Shown: one piece after another, positions 8,531-17,937 of the stretch
How the letters are laid out: each line of letters starts with the position of its first letter
Position numbering within the stretch: position 1 is the first letter of the stretch
Origin: CAYRFE01 sp964423645 [NCBI: uncultured bacterium]
GTDB taxonomy: Bacteria; Macinerneyibacteriota; Macinerneyibacteria; Macinerneyibacteriales
Direction of reading: 5' to 3'
Assembly (NCBI GenBank): GCA_964423645.1
Contig: CAYRFE010000025.1
Coordinates: 1 to 50,515, forward strand
Length of the DNA stretch: 50,515 nucleotides
Notes under the pieces: model-generated
What the model was told of the DNA's origin: nothing
What the model saw: only the letters and a program-made list of their open reading frames with translations
Database searches by the model: none
Program-made: the position numbers and the translations under genes

Positions 8531-8987
8531 TAAAAATCGCCTTCACTTGAAACCGAGTTGTCGAAATTGTCCATACTCGCGGGAAACCATCGCTATCGTG
8601 ATCCGAGAATTCAACTCGTCCTTGTTCAGAATGAACCGGTGCAGAATACAAGCGCTCTTTGAGGATTGAATATAATAATTTCGCTGCTTCGTGAATACCT
8701 GTTCGGTCAAGTTCAATTGAGGATGATGAAACGATAAGTGAATTATCTGTTACACGATACTGTGCGGCATATACTGTTTCTCCAAATTGCGATATAAGCG
8801 TGATCGACAAGTCCTCAGCGGTATATTTTATGTAAAATAAGGTCTTATGAACTTCGGTGTTTACATATACATACATCTTTCCCTTGTAATGATCAGAGTC
8901 TATAAGGCGAACATTTTTTTTTGAACATGATATACAACTAACGCTCACGAGGAGTACAATCAATAATATCTTTTTCAATCTGTACAT
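8520..8987 (-). CDS. Predicted lipoprotein
   Basis: 155 residues from ATG 8987. The N-terminus has basic residues, a hydrophobic stretch and the lipobox CISC before SKKN, so it should be lipid-anchored. The mature part (about 135 residues) is mostly predicted beta strands and ends in a short amphipathic stretch; I do not recognise it. Start choice is open: the SD-like AAGGAG is 13 bases from this ATG but 7 from an in-frame TTG at 8993; ATG 9011 lies before the SD. The gene starts about 50 bases inside the preceding TPR gene, which suggests translational coupling. Confidence 0.75.
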   Translation of the reverse strand: MYRLKKILLIVLLVSVSCISCSKKNVRLIDSDHYKGKMYVYVNTEVHKTLFYIKYTAEDLSITLISQFGETVYAAQYRVTDNSLIVSSSSIELDRTGIHEAAKLLYSILKERLYSAPVHSEQGRVEFSDHDSDGFPRVWTISTTRFQVKAIFNDL

Positions 8988-10614
8988 AATCAAGTCTTTT
9001 CTCCTTATCATTTTCTTGTGCTAACTTAAAATACTTTAAAGCCTCTTCAATTTTACCCTCTTTACATAATATCTTAGCCTTATGATACAACACTTCCGGG
9101 TCATCACTGATACGGGTAAGTGCGCTATCGATTAACTCATGAGCTTTTTTTATTTTACCTTGTAAGAAGTACCCCCAACCCAATGAATCGCGGATCGCTC
9201 CATCGTCAGGAGCAAGTGAATGTGCTTTTTCAAGCAATGTTACCGCCTCATTGATCTTGACATTCATTATTAAAAGCGAAAATGCGTAATAATTTAACAA
9301 ATACGGTTCATCAGGTTTCAATACAATACTTTTTTCATAATAACGTGTCATCGCCGATTCATCGTTTCTTGAAGATGCAATTTGCATCATAATGTACCAG
9401 AAATCAAACGGCCCGTTTGCCGCAAAACGTACTTCTTGAATTTTTTGCCCGAAATAGTATGCGAGTTCATTTTTCTTCACCGCTTGAAGCGTATAGATCA
9501 ACTCAAGCAACAGTTTCTCTTCATAATCGTTCCAATTATATTCACCGGATACTTTACGAGCATTCTCTTCGTTTTTTTGCGAGATAAGGTATAATGCCGT
9601 TATGTCTAAAGAGAAATCTTTTGTTGATTTTTTATACGCTTGTAACCATTCGGATACCCCCTGAACATCATTTTTCGCAATGTGATACTGAACCATATAC
9701 TTCAAGGCATCTTTATTGTGCGGATCGTTACGAAGAATTTCTTCTAACAACGGCAATGCACGATCATCATCTTCGTTAATACCGTTCTCAAGGTAGTACG
9801 ATGCAAAATAAAACTGCCATTCACCGTCAGGCAATATTTTCTTTTTGCGTAAATTGTGTTCATAGTCAGTCAAGCTACCGTCTCGTGCTTTCATCATGCA
9901 CAATATAAAATAAAACCGAGCATGCATTGTCTTGTCATCCGCATACCGAAGATTTCGTATTAATTGTTCAATAGCGGTAAAATTCTTCTCAGTATATACA
10001 ATCTCAAAAAAAGTATCCCAAAGTTGTTGTGTATCTTCTGATAATTTCAGTTTCCTCACATGTAATGCAAATATTCCGATATATTTTTTCAATTTATAAT
10101 GCAAAACAATAAGCTTATGTTCTATCTGCTGATTTGAACCCACAATTTCATATATACGTGTGTACATTTCCAACGATTTTTGAGGTTTGTTCTTTGAAAA
10201 ATAATATTCCGCTAATCGAACCATTGAAAATGTATGATGATCGTCTATCTTCAAAATTGACTGATAAATTTTTTCGGGAAATTTCTTTTCGATACGCTCC
10301 ACAAGGTCAGCTTTTTTCAACAAAGTATCAATATCGCGCGGATTCTTTTTGAGTATGTCATTTGCTACGTGCAATGCTTCTTCAAAACGACGATACCGAA
10401 ATTGAACCTCTAACCATTCCTTGTTCAAAAATAAATTATCGGGATATGTTTCCCTGAGCGACATAAGAAGTTCGACAGCTGAAGGATTCCCGTTATCTCG
10501 AAGTTCCAAGTAACGAAGAAATTCTTCCGAATCTTCTTTAGGAACATCAAACGCAACAACAATTAAACACAAACTCATCATAATTATCATAGAAAGAACC
10601 TTTTTCATACGCAT
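8938..10614 (-). CDS. Exported tetratricopeptide-repeat protein
   Basis: 558 residues with a signal peptide (about 1-22, ending VVAFD). The rest is helical TPR. Clear units lie near the C-terminus (LKPDEPYLLNYYAFSLL; LAPDDGAIRDSLGWGYFLQG; ISDDPEVLYHKAKILCKEG) and weaker ones before. Periplasmic TPR proteins usually act as scaffolds for envelope assembly or protein complexes. The neighbours (BamA-like barrel fusion upstream, lipoprotein downstream) fit an outer-membrane assembly role, by inference. ATG 10614 follows AAGGAGC; the stop overlaps the next lipoprotein gene. Confidence 0.85.
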   Translation of the reverse strand: MRMKKVLSMIIMMSLCLIVVAFDVPKEDSEEFLRYLELRDNGNPSAVELLMSLRETYPDNLFLNKEWLEVQFRYRRFEEALHVANDILKKNPRDIDTLLKKADLVERIEKKFPEKIYQSILKIDDHHTFSMVRLAEYYFSKNKPQKSLEMYTRIYEIVGSNQQIEHKLIVLHYKLKKYIGIFALHVRKLKLSEDTQQLWDTFFEIVYTEKNFTAIEQLIRNLRYADDKTMHARFYFILCMMKARDGSLTDYEHNLRKKKILPDGEWQFYFASYYLENGINEDDDRALPLLEEILRNDPHNKDALKYMVQYHIAKNDVQGVSEWLQAYKKSTKDFSLDITALYLISQKNEENARKVSGEYNWNDYEEKLLLELIYTLQAVKKNELAYYFGQKIQEVRFAANGPFDFWYIMMQIASSRNDESAMTRYYEKSIVLKPDEPYLLNYYAFSLLIMNVKINEAVTLLEKAHSLAPDDGAIRDSLGWGYFLQGKIKKAHELIDSALTRISDDPEVLYHKAKILCKEGKIEEALKYFKLAQENDKEKRLDYVQIEKDIIDCTPRER

Positions 10615-10625
10615 ATATTAGCTCC

Positions 10626-13424
10626 TTAAAAATCTTGTGAGATACCGAAATGGAAGGTACGATGATGTTCATCGGTGTAGATGTTCGCAAAATCCGTTTC
10701 CCATGCCCAGTCAAACTTAAGATGAAAAAAACTCCCTAAATACATCCGCACACCCGTTCCAACACTTCCATGAACATGTTCTGAAAAAACGGTGGATCCG
10801 TTTTTTGATGTAAATAACCGCAATGTATCACTCCCCATCCCGGTATATGCCATATCGTAAAATAGTAATCCTCTCAACGGTGGAATACCGAACGGAAGAG
10901 AAAATTGCAAATAATCAGTAAGAGGAAAGCGAATTTCCAAATTATAGAGAAGAATATTGGTCCCTTGCAAACTCTCTTCTTTGAATCCGCGAACGGTGTT
11001 AATCCCTCCGATTTTAAATAGCGGCGCATTCTCTCCCCATGATTCGCCATAGACCAAGCGCTGAGCGATGGACATACGAGGTGACAACATCAAATATTTT
11101 CGTGAATCAGTGAACAGCGTGCCGTATTGTAAGCTGTCCGAAGTGATCGGCAATGCTTTTTCTAATCCAAGACGCACCTTATATCCTGTTACGGGATGAT
11201 AATATCCAAACCACTTTGTTGCATCATGAATAAAACCGGTATACAGAACAAATGCCATATTACGCTTTGTATCATCAAAATAAGGATATGTCACGGTCTT
11301 TTGATAGACAAGAATTGCAGCTTCTACGGCATTTTTCGGAGTAAACGGATACATGATACTTGCTGTTCCTCCGGCGAGTTGTTCGGTATAATCATATCGC
11401 CAGTCATGTAAAGATATATATGAATTTTTCCAAAAATACAACGCGCCGCCCCATACTGCACGATGCTTCAAATAGTTATATTGAAGTTGCACATTGATAT
11501 CATCAAAACTTGTCACCGAAGACATATCAAAGTCGAGCCTGAACCTGTAATCTCCCAACATATCAGTACCCATTATCGTACTGTATGAGCGGAAATAACC
11601 GGATGTGTTATATTCAAAACTTCCCGAAAGATAATCAGGGCGCAAAACCGGTTTATAGTCAAAGCTTTTCTCATTCACTACATCCAAAAAACTTGTGTTC
11701 GGAATGATCTGAACCATGTGTGTCGGTAACGCATTATCTTCTATTTTCACAAGATCGTTTGTATCAAATTTTTTCTTTCCGATTATATACGTATTTTTTC
11801 GTACCATCGAAAAGACAAGTGTATTATTTCGAACAGTCGGGTAACGTGTTGAATTAAATGTCTCCGTAAGTTGGTACACATTCCCTGTCACGGGATTGAG
11901 CATGCACACATAATATGCATGTCCGAATGCTCTGTCGAAAAAGACATTGCCGTCGTATACGCTCAATGATGCGATCGCATCATTCCGATACAGAACTGTG
12001 GACATTCCGCCTGATAACGAAATACTATGGATCTCGTCACCATACTCACGGGTAGTTAAATAATAAATTTTTCCTTTGGTTTCGCCAACACTTGTTTCAT
12101 GATACACATCATCCGTTAACTGTGTAATTTCATGTGAGTGAAGATTATAACAAAAAATATCGGTATATAACCCTTGTACTGCAGAGAACAGCAAATAATT
12201 ACCGTCTTCCGATACTGATAACGATCGAATAGACGTAAATGACCTGTTGTCAAATCGGGTAATAGCACCTGAAAAAATGGAAATTTGCGAGATATGATCG
12301 ACACCGTTCTCTCGAACAACAAAAAACAATGAATCTCCGTCAGGATGCCATACAAGATTTGATGGGGTTATCTTAATATATTCATATCGTCGATCTTGAT
12401 ACCCGGCAGTGAGGTTTTTTATTAACGCCCCCGTTTGAGCATTAATAAGAACAATATTACCCTCATACTTATGATTTGAATATGCCGCGATCACTTCTCC
12501 CGTCGGAGATAATACCGGCATGAAAACGCTGACGCGCTCATCATCAGTGAACTGAACGACTGTGAACGCATCAAACGGACTTTCTTTTGTCGCCGCCTCA
12601 AGCCAATAGTTTTTTTTCAACTCTTCAAGCCACAGATCGGATGCATTGATGATACTTACGCCAAAAATACGCTTAAATTCGTCACGAACATCTCGCTTAA
12701 AACTTCTTCCCAATATTTTAAAATATTGAACGATTTTTCTTTCTCCGTAACGCTCGGCAAGAAAATACAAAAAAGACTGTGATAGTTTATAACTGTAATA
12801 TCCGTAATATGAAAACACATAATCATCCTCTAATGCAATGGGTATCACTGTGTCAGAAAGTACGTTTTCTCGTAACATCATCATACCTTCTGTTTGAATA
12901 TTACCGCTGAAATACTCTGCCATTCCTTCGATCAACCATAAAGGCGGCATGATCATATTTGAATACAAGCCTGCGATAAAGGTCGTATCGGGGAACAAAA
13001 ATTCATATTGAAAAATGTGAATCAACTCATGTCGCAGAATCAAACGGAATGCTTGCATATCACCGTTGAACGGCATCACAAGGCGACGTTTCATTAACTC
13101 CGAAAAACCGCCGACATTTTCATCAAGAAGCGCATCGATAGTATTTGTTTGAGCAAAATGATTGGTATTTGCGTAGATAACCACCGGGATTCTGTTTTTT
13201 AGCGTAATATCAAGTCTTTTTTCATATTCAACAGCGGTCTCATCCAAAACCTGTGCGACTTCAGCAATGACCGGTGCAACCTCTTTATAATAATGAATAT
13301 CAAATTTTTCTGTCGAATATACACGCCACACGAATGAATCGGTTCGAATTTTAAAACGACTCTGTGCGAAAGCCGACACACCCAGTATCAGCGAAATACT
13401 TACTACCAGAAACATTTTTTTCAT
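10626..13424 (-). CDS. Metalloprotease-like / TolB-type propeller / BamA-like barrel fusion
   Basis: 932 residues with a signal peptide (1-20, cut near AFAQ). Residues about 30-280 form a gluzincin peptidase domain of the MA-like type: HELIH at 132-136 with the likely third zinc ligand E166 in WLIEGMAEYF. Residues about 290-600 are WD40/TolB-like beta-propeller blades (for example SPTGEVIAAYSNH, HPDGDSLFFV, SEDGNYLLFS). Residues about 610-932 resemble the surface antigen (D15/BamA) barrel, with GGINTVRGF, the VRGF/L signature, and a terminal F. It should sit in the outer membrane with protease and propeller in the periplasm or at the surface. The ATG overlaps the preceding lipoprotein stop (ATGA). 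Confidence 0.85.
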   Translation of the reverse strand: MKKMFLVVSISLILGVSAFAQSRFKIRTDSFVWRVYSTEKFDIHYYKEVAPVIAEVAQVLDETAVEYEKRLDITLKNRIPVVIYANTNHFAQTNTIDALLDENVGGFSELMKRRLVMPFNGDMQAFRLILRHELIHIFQYEFLFPDTTFIAGLYSNMIMPPLWLIEGMAEYFSGNIQTEGMMMLRENVLSDTVIPIALEDDYVFSYYGYYSYKLSQSFLYFLAERYGERKIVQYFKILGRSFKRDVRDEFKRIFGVSIINASDLWLEELKKNYWLEAATKESPFDAFTVVQFTDDERVSVFMPVLSPTGEVIAAYSNHKYEGNIVLINAQTGALIKNLTAGYQDRRYEYIKITPSNLVWHPDGDSLFFVVRENGVDHISQISIFSGAITRFDNRSFTSIRSLSVSEDGNYLLFSAVQGLYTDIFCYNLHSHEITQLTDDVYHETSVGETKGKIYYLTTREYGDEIHSISLSGGMSTVLYRNDAIASLSVYDGNVFFDRAFGHAYYVCMLNPVTGNVYQLTETFNSTRYPTVRNNTLVFSMVRKNTYIIGKKKFDTNDLVKIEDNALPTHMVQIIPNTSFLDVVNEKSFDYKPVLRPDYLSGSFEYNTSGYFRSYSTIMGTDMLGDYRFRLDFDMSSVTSFDDINVQLQYNYLKHRAVWGGALYFWKNSYISLHDWRYDYTEQLAGGTASIMYPFTPKNAVEAAILVYQKTVTYPYFDDTKRNMAFVLYTGFIHDATKWFGYYHPVTGYKVRLGLEKALPITSDSLQYGTLFTDSRKYLMLSPRMSIAQRLVYGESWGENAPLFKIGGINTVRGFKEESLQGTNILLYNLEIRFPLTDYLQFSLPFGIPPLRGLLFYDMAYTGMGSDTLRLFTSKNGSTVFSEHVHGSVGTGVRMYLGSFFHLKFDWAWETDFANIYTDEHHRTFHFGISQDF

Positions 13425-14143
13425 CGAATATACATCCTTTTAACTTGTTTCACACCGGATTGAAATGCTGAAAGAAAAAGTCGTGCGTTTTCTTGAAGTA
13501 ACAATTGATATGCATTATCCCTCTCATCTTTCACGTTTTTCTCTCGATATTCCTCAAGAATAAAATACTGTGAGTACTTTTTCTTGAAAACGGTTTTTTT
13601 GGTTGCGACATGCCAAACGAATAGTTCTGTCCGTACCTCAAAAATGAGATTTTCAAATGATCGTCTTCGCCATTCCTCGGAAGTTTCCCAAAATCCGGGA
13701 TAACCGGAATATTCAGCAGAGTAGGCAGGACTCATCTTATCCGATGTGATATTGTCCGCAAAAAAACGCGTCTCATACCACACCGTGCCGGTGATGATGA
13801 AATCAATATTTTCAGCGACAAAATATGTACTGTCAACATCTTCGCTATTAATAATGCTTGTAATCGTTTTTTGAACGATATCTGAAGGGTAATGCTCATA
13901 TGATAAAAAAACAAGCTCTGTGTTTTCGCGAGTTTCACAATACTGAGTAAATATTCTTGCGGCAGTTTCTTCACTCAAACGATCAAGAGTCTGTGTGACA
14001 AACGGTGCGATTAAAAATTGTCCTGATTGTACTTCAATTTCAGGCGGCTCAATATATTCAAGAGTCACCTCGTCTCCCGTAAAAGCGCAACCGGTAAAAA
14101 GAAAAATCACACTACCGATTAGTATCAGTTTTAAAATTTTCAT
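13421..14143 (-). CDS. Predicted lipoprotein, possibly LpoB/CsgG-like fold
   Basis: 240 residues from the ATG at 14143; the signal peptide begins there and the lipobox is FTGC before AFTG. The longer reading to 14191 adds 16 residues that spoil the signal peptide. The mature part has an FLIAPF strand, a helix with several acidic residues, IDFIITGTVWYE and ELFVWHVATKKTVFKKKY, an order that recalls LpoB/CsgG-type domains, but I cannot prove it. There is no clear ribosome binding site; the gene starts 32 bases inside the preceding one and is probably coupled. Confidence 0.7.
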   Translation of the reverse strand: MKILKLILIGSVIFLFTGCAFTGDEVTLEYIEPPEIEVQSGQFLIAPFVTQTLDRLSEETAARIFTQYCETRENTELVFLSYEHYPSDIVQKTITSIINSEDVDSTYFVAENIDFIITGTVWYETRFFADNITSDKMSPAYSAEYSGYPGFWETSEEWRRRSFENLIFEVRTELFVWHVATKKTVFKKKYSQYFILEEYREKNVKDERDNAYQLLLQENARLFLSAFQSGVKQVKRMYIR

Positions 14144-14426
14144 AGTTTTTTTGAATATTCGTTGTTTTATGTAACAACAAAGATTGTTCATAATATCGTT
14201 TTGCTTTCTCTTTATCCCCTAATGCTTCGTATACGATCGCAAGATTATTTTTGATCCTGTAGTTTTCAGGCTCTGTTTTTTCGGCTTTTAACAAATAAAA
14301 CTCAGCCTCTTTGTATAAACCCTTTTGAACAAGTACAAATGAATAGTTATTATAATCCCTTACCGAAACAGTATGAACACAGGAACTAAGCAAAACCACC
14401 GCGACTATACCGACAACAATTCTCAT
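14112..14426 (-). CDS. Small TPR lipoprotein
   Basis: 104 residues: signal peptide with lipobox LSSC before VHT (Cys at residue 16), then about two TPR units (YSFVLVQKGLYKEAEFYLLKA; NLAIVYEALGDKEKAKRYYEQ, in part). First gene of the long minus-strand run, close behind a promoter, with a very short leader and only a weak AGTAGG as ribosome binding site. Confidence 0.8.
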   Translation of the reverse strand: MRIVVGIVAVVLLSSCVHTVSVRDYNNYSFVLVQKGLYKEAEFYLLKAEKTEPENYRIKNNLAIVYEALGDKEKAKRYYEQSLLLHKTTNIQKNYENFKTDTNR

Positions 14427-14443
14427 ATGCCTACTATAGCAGA

Positions 14444-14472
14444 TTTATAACGAATCTGCAATCTGATTTCAA
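14444..14472 (-). promoter_or_regulatory. Promoter of the 11-kb minus-strand gene run
   Basis: Minus strand TTGAAA (14472-14467), 17-base spacer, TATAAA (14449-14444). A second reading, TTGCAG-17-TATAGT (14461-14433), would give a leaderless start. A perfect inverted repeat GCAGATT-N7-AATCTGC (14439-14459) surrounds the -10 box and may be an operator. Confidence 0.5.
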
Positions 14473-15186
14473 GTTACTCGATAAGACTTGTATCCATTCA
14501 ATGTAGTATTTGAGGAGTGACGATGCAAATTCATTATTACAGCGCACAAAAACAATGCAAAATCATTGATACGTTTACTCTCATTCCATTGATAAAAATG
14601 ACAAAATGAATTTGATGAATAACAAATATTCTCTCGATCCGTGTTCTGCTGTTGTTGTATACCACTCCTGAGTTTTTTTATTTCACAAGCCGATTTTTTT
14701 TCCATTTCTTAAAGTTTTATTTCAATTACATCCCGTTTTTCTTTATTAAATCTAAAATTGTCTTCCCCTAGAATAACTTTACAAGACCTGGTAACTTGTA
14801 GAAAGTTGAATGTAAAAGAAGCCAATTGTAATCGGACTTATAATCTTCACATGTGAATTTTATATTATAAGTAGTTGGGGCATCAAATGTTTTGATTTTG
14901 TCATAAGGCATTACAAATAACAACTCCACCGATTGATTTTTTTGGGTGGGGGAACGAAGTCGGGCGCATGGTATGCCCCCGCTAGACAAGGAATTTTTTT
15001 AGGGGCGGCAGATCTTTCTGCCTCCTGATTTCACAGGAGGGGTTTGAAGTGGTCACAAAGTTAAAAATTAGTAGCTTTACAAAAATCTCATTCCTGTAAA
15101 ATCAATTTCTTCCTTCCGTGAATAGAACGCCCCCCTCTTTGATATTTACATTGCTGTTACCGGATCACAAGATTACAAACACACCA
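14473..15186. other. Long intergenic region with a decayed repeat
   Basis: No convincing gene. The two short minus-strand reading frames here (14469-14705 and 14768-14989) have no ribosome binding site and no protein-like composition. Positions about 14,930-15,055 hold a decayed reverse-orientation copy of the dispersed hairpin repeat (reverse complement reads CTTCAAACCCCTCCTGTGAAATCAGGAGG in part). I see nothing else. Confidence 0.55.
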
Positions 15187-16542
15187 TTAATATTTATAAA
15201 CCGTGATAGTATCATTTTTGTATTGCAACGTTTTTTTAATCTTGAGAGATCTCTCGATTACCCTATACCCATCCTTTATTACCGCAACATCATATGTTCC
15301 TTCACGCGGGATTCGTGTAATATAAAAACCATCCCCGTCTGTCTCTGCAACTTCATAGAAGAAATCACCCTTCATGTATGATTTTAAATCTGCAGAAAAC
15401 GTTGTTTCATCAACCGTCGTCCTCAAATATTTATGTACTTTCAATTCAGGCAAATTGTAATACTGTGCAATATCACGCACCGATGCGCCTTGTTTTGCCA
15501 AAGATTGTATCATGTATACTGCTTTCACACTCGTTACCTCTTCGTCTAATACCTTTATTTGATCAAGGGTACGATCCTTGCGTTTGATGACAATGATCGC
15601 TTTCTGAAGAGGCCTTTTTGACTCTGCCGCCTCGACATAACCTGCTACGTATGTCTTCGTCTTCGTATCATCGGTATTATATTCACTATTGACCCACTCG
15701 ATAGGAATATCGGGAATTGGTTCATCAAATTTCATTGACGTGAGCGACAGAACCCCTGCAGCCCATGTAATCGGATGAATATAACCGAAATCCGATCCGG
15801 CAGTTCCGGGAAGCGATACAGACGTCGGTACTCCTATCAATGCGCCGTCAAACAAAGCGGCTCCTCCTGAATTCCCGGGTGCCATGAATGCATTGGTTTT
15901 GATGTAACCGTCTATTCCGCCGGCATCTTTTGTTTTAAAATATCCTAAAAATTTCCCGTCAGTGATAGTTATCGTATCTCCGCCTTTACCGGGATACCCG
16001 ATGATGGTGAGCATTGAATTGATCTTCATGGAAAAGGGATTGCCCAACTTAACATACGAAAATGATGCCTTTTTTAACGCTTTGCCATCAGCAGTAGCAG
16101 TAATTTTCAAAAGCGCAAGATCAAGTCGTGTATCAAATGCAAGCATCTCGGCACGATATTTCCGCACCGGCTCTTTCAGCGGGTCATTATCTGCAAGTTC
16201 ATACACAACCATGTCTTTACCGACAGGTTTTATTACATACAAAACATTGCGTGCATCATCATAGCTTGTCTCTCCCTTATAATTGTAAACGTGGTAATTT
16301 GTGAGGATCAATCCGGTTTTGCTCACAATTGTTCCCGAACCGATCGCAATATCACGAGTTTCCGTATTCACAAGAGTACCATACCGAATGATCTTCCCCT
16401 GAGTTATTACCGGCTTTGTATACGTTTCTACTTGCACCGTGTACCACAATTGAACAAAGGGTTTCATGTCAGAAGGAACTTCGGCATATAATCCGTATAT
16501 GAATGATACAATTACGGCTATCTGAATAAAGCATCTTTTCAT
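15187..16542 (-). CDS. Exported trypsin-like (HtrA/S1C-type) serine protease
   Basis: 451 residues from ATG 16542 with AAGGAGGC upstream; the longer frame to 16737 begins inside the preceding gene and is rejected. Signal peptide about 1-20 (ends GLYA). The catalytic triad is visible: H84 (LTNYHVYN), D141 (TRLDLALL) and S225 (APGNSGGA). After the protease domain (to about 270) come a helical stretch (about 300-370) and a C-terminal carboxypeptidase-regulatory-like beta domain (YDVAVIKDGYRVIERSL). No PDZ domain is recognisable. It is the last gene of the BMP/kinase/PrsW-like operon, one base after the PrsW-like gene, so it may process periplasmic partners of that system. Confidence 0.85.
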   Translation of the reverse strand: MKRCFIQIAVIVSFIYGLYAEVPSDMKPFVQLWYTVQVETYTKPVITQGKIIRYGTLVNTETRDIAIGSGTIVSKTGLILTNYHVYNYKGETSYDDARNVLYVIKPVGKDMVVYELADNDPLKEPVRKYRAEMLAFDTRLDLALLKITATADGKALKKASFSYVKLGNPFSMKINSMLTIIGYPGKGGDTITITDGKFLGYFKTKDAGGIDGYIKTNAFMAPGNSGGAALFDGALIGVPTSVSLPGTAGSDFGYIHPITWAAGVLSLTSMKFDEPIPDIPIEWVNSEYNTDDTKTKTYVAGYVEAAESKRPLQKAIIVIKRKDRTLDQIKVLDEEVTSVKAVYMIQSLAKQGASVRDIAQYYNLPELKVHKYLRTTVDETTFSADLKSYMKGDFFYEVAETDGDGFYITRIPREGTYDVAVIKDGYRVIERSLKIKKTLQYKNDTITVYKY

Positions 16543-16543
16543 A

Positions 16544-17905
16544 TTATTTGCCTCCTTCAGCACCAATTGACACACTTTGAAGCATTTTTTCATACCGTGG
16601 CAAATCCTCATCATACTTCTGCGGCAGTGTAGAATACACAAAAATAAACACATTTTTTTCAACCTGAATAACATCATGACGCACCCAATAGAGGTCCGGT
16701 AACGTATTATCATTTTCTTTGATATAGGCGTATTCATACCGTTTTGTGTGTAACGATTGTAACGAACCGGATGTTACTCTGAGTGAATTAAGTAGTGGGC
16801 TCAACGGTTCACCCGCTACAGGATCATCAGATGATGCTTGAATACACACAAACGATGTTTTATCGTCCGATGCGGAAAATAGCACTTTCCCTTCAGCTGA
16901 ATATGTCACTGCGCCGAAAGAAGTAAACGTCGTAAATTGCGATGAATATTCAAATCGAAGTAAATCATTTTCAAACGTCTTATCTCGCAATGCAAACACG
17001 GTAATCATTGTCGCGATTGTAGCGGTGGCGACGATGATCCCGATAGCAGATCGTTCAATCCCGACATGTGCTTTACTATGTTTAAAATCAGATTTTTTTG
17101 CAAGTCTACGCATCTCGGAATAACACCAAGCGAGAATAAGTAATCCGTACACTGCGCTCAGTATAAATGAAAATTCATACGCATGTGCAATTCCGGACAA
17201 AAGAATATATTCATTTATGAATTGATAGACAGTGACAATCAATATACCGAATACCAACGCAAACACTGTGTTTTTCTCAATTAATTTTTTTTCAAATTTT
17301 GATTTACCAATGAAATATCCGATACATGCACCAAGAGAAGCAAATAAAATCGTATGCACAGATGCGGTATATAGCCCATAAAATACGGTATAATCCCCTG
17401 TTCCGGCGAGTTGAACGATCGATTTTGCACATGCAAATCCTGCACCTATAAAAGAACCGTAAACCATGCCGTCAATCGGTTCATCAAGATCGGACATCGG
17501 GAAAAAAACAATACGCAAAATGATATAAAACAAAATAACTATTATGGGAGAATAAATGAAAAGACTTCCCAATAAAAATAATTTCATGTCAGAAAACAAC
17601 CAATCTTGAAGCCGAAAAACATACTGCGTAAGCGGAATAAAAAGAATCACCGCGCTTGATATCCCTAACCAAAATGCATGAAATAATGCAGGCAAGGGTT
17701 CCGGAGTCTTTTTATCCTGAACATAAAAAAACAATGCCCAGACGATACTCGGAATGCACACGAGTAGTATCAAAAGCAGATACCGTGTGAAACCGCTTGA
17801 GGGAATAAGCGCGTTTGGTATAAAAATCCATGCACCTGATAATACAAATATTTGCACAATAAGATTCGCTACACCGCTACGCCAAAAATGTCTTTTCGTC
17901 GGCAT
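16544..17905 (-). CDS. PrsW-family membrane protein lacking the protease glutamates
   Basis: 453 residues. Residues about 15-260 are eight or so membrane helices that align by eye to PrsW: YVQDKKTPEPLPALFHAF, then DLDEPIDGMVYGSFIGAGFA (139-158) and the His in SVHTILFASLGA (H184). The EExxK motif of active PrsW should fall near residues 118-122, which here read YSPII, and the E-N pair after GFA is K-S. A soluble tail of about 155 residues (about 300-453) follows a last helix. It is probably a non-proteolytic relative acting as receptor or adaptor. ATG 17905 follows AGAGGTGA; 32 bases after the kinase gene and one before the protease gene. Confidence 0.75.
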   Translation of the reverse strand: MPTKRHFWRSGVANLIVQIFVLSGAWIFIPNALIPSSGFTRYLLLILLVCIPSIVWALFFYVQDKKTPEPLPALFHAFWLGISSAVILFIPLTQYVFRLQDWLFSDMKLFLLGSLFIYSPIIVILFYIILRIVFFPMSDLDEPIDGMVYGSFIGAGFACAKSIVQLAGTGDYTVFYGLYTASVHTILFASLGACIGYFIGKSKFEKKLIEKNTVFALVFGILIVTVYQFINEYILLSGIAHAYEFSFILSAVYGLLILAWCYSEMRRLAKKSDFKHSKAHVGIERSAIGIIVATATIATMITVFALRDKTFENDLLRFEYSSQFTTFTSFGAVTYSAEGKVLFSASDDKTSFVCIQASSDDPVAGEPLSPLLNSLRVTSGSLQSLHTKRYEYAYIKENDNTLPDLYWVRHDVIQVEKNVFIFVYSTLPQKYDEDLPRYEKMLQSVSIGAEGGK

Positions 17906-17937
17906 ATGATCACCTCTTTCAATACCGAATACAGACT

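Noticed and set aside
14469-14989. Two short minus-strand frames (78 and 73 residues) in the gap before the protease gene
   Set aside because: No ribosome binding site, no family likeness, and the second runs into a decayed repeat.
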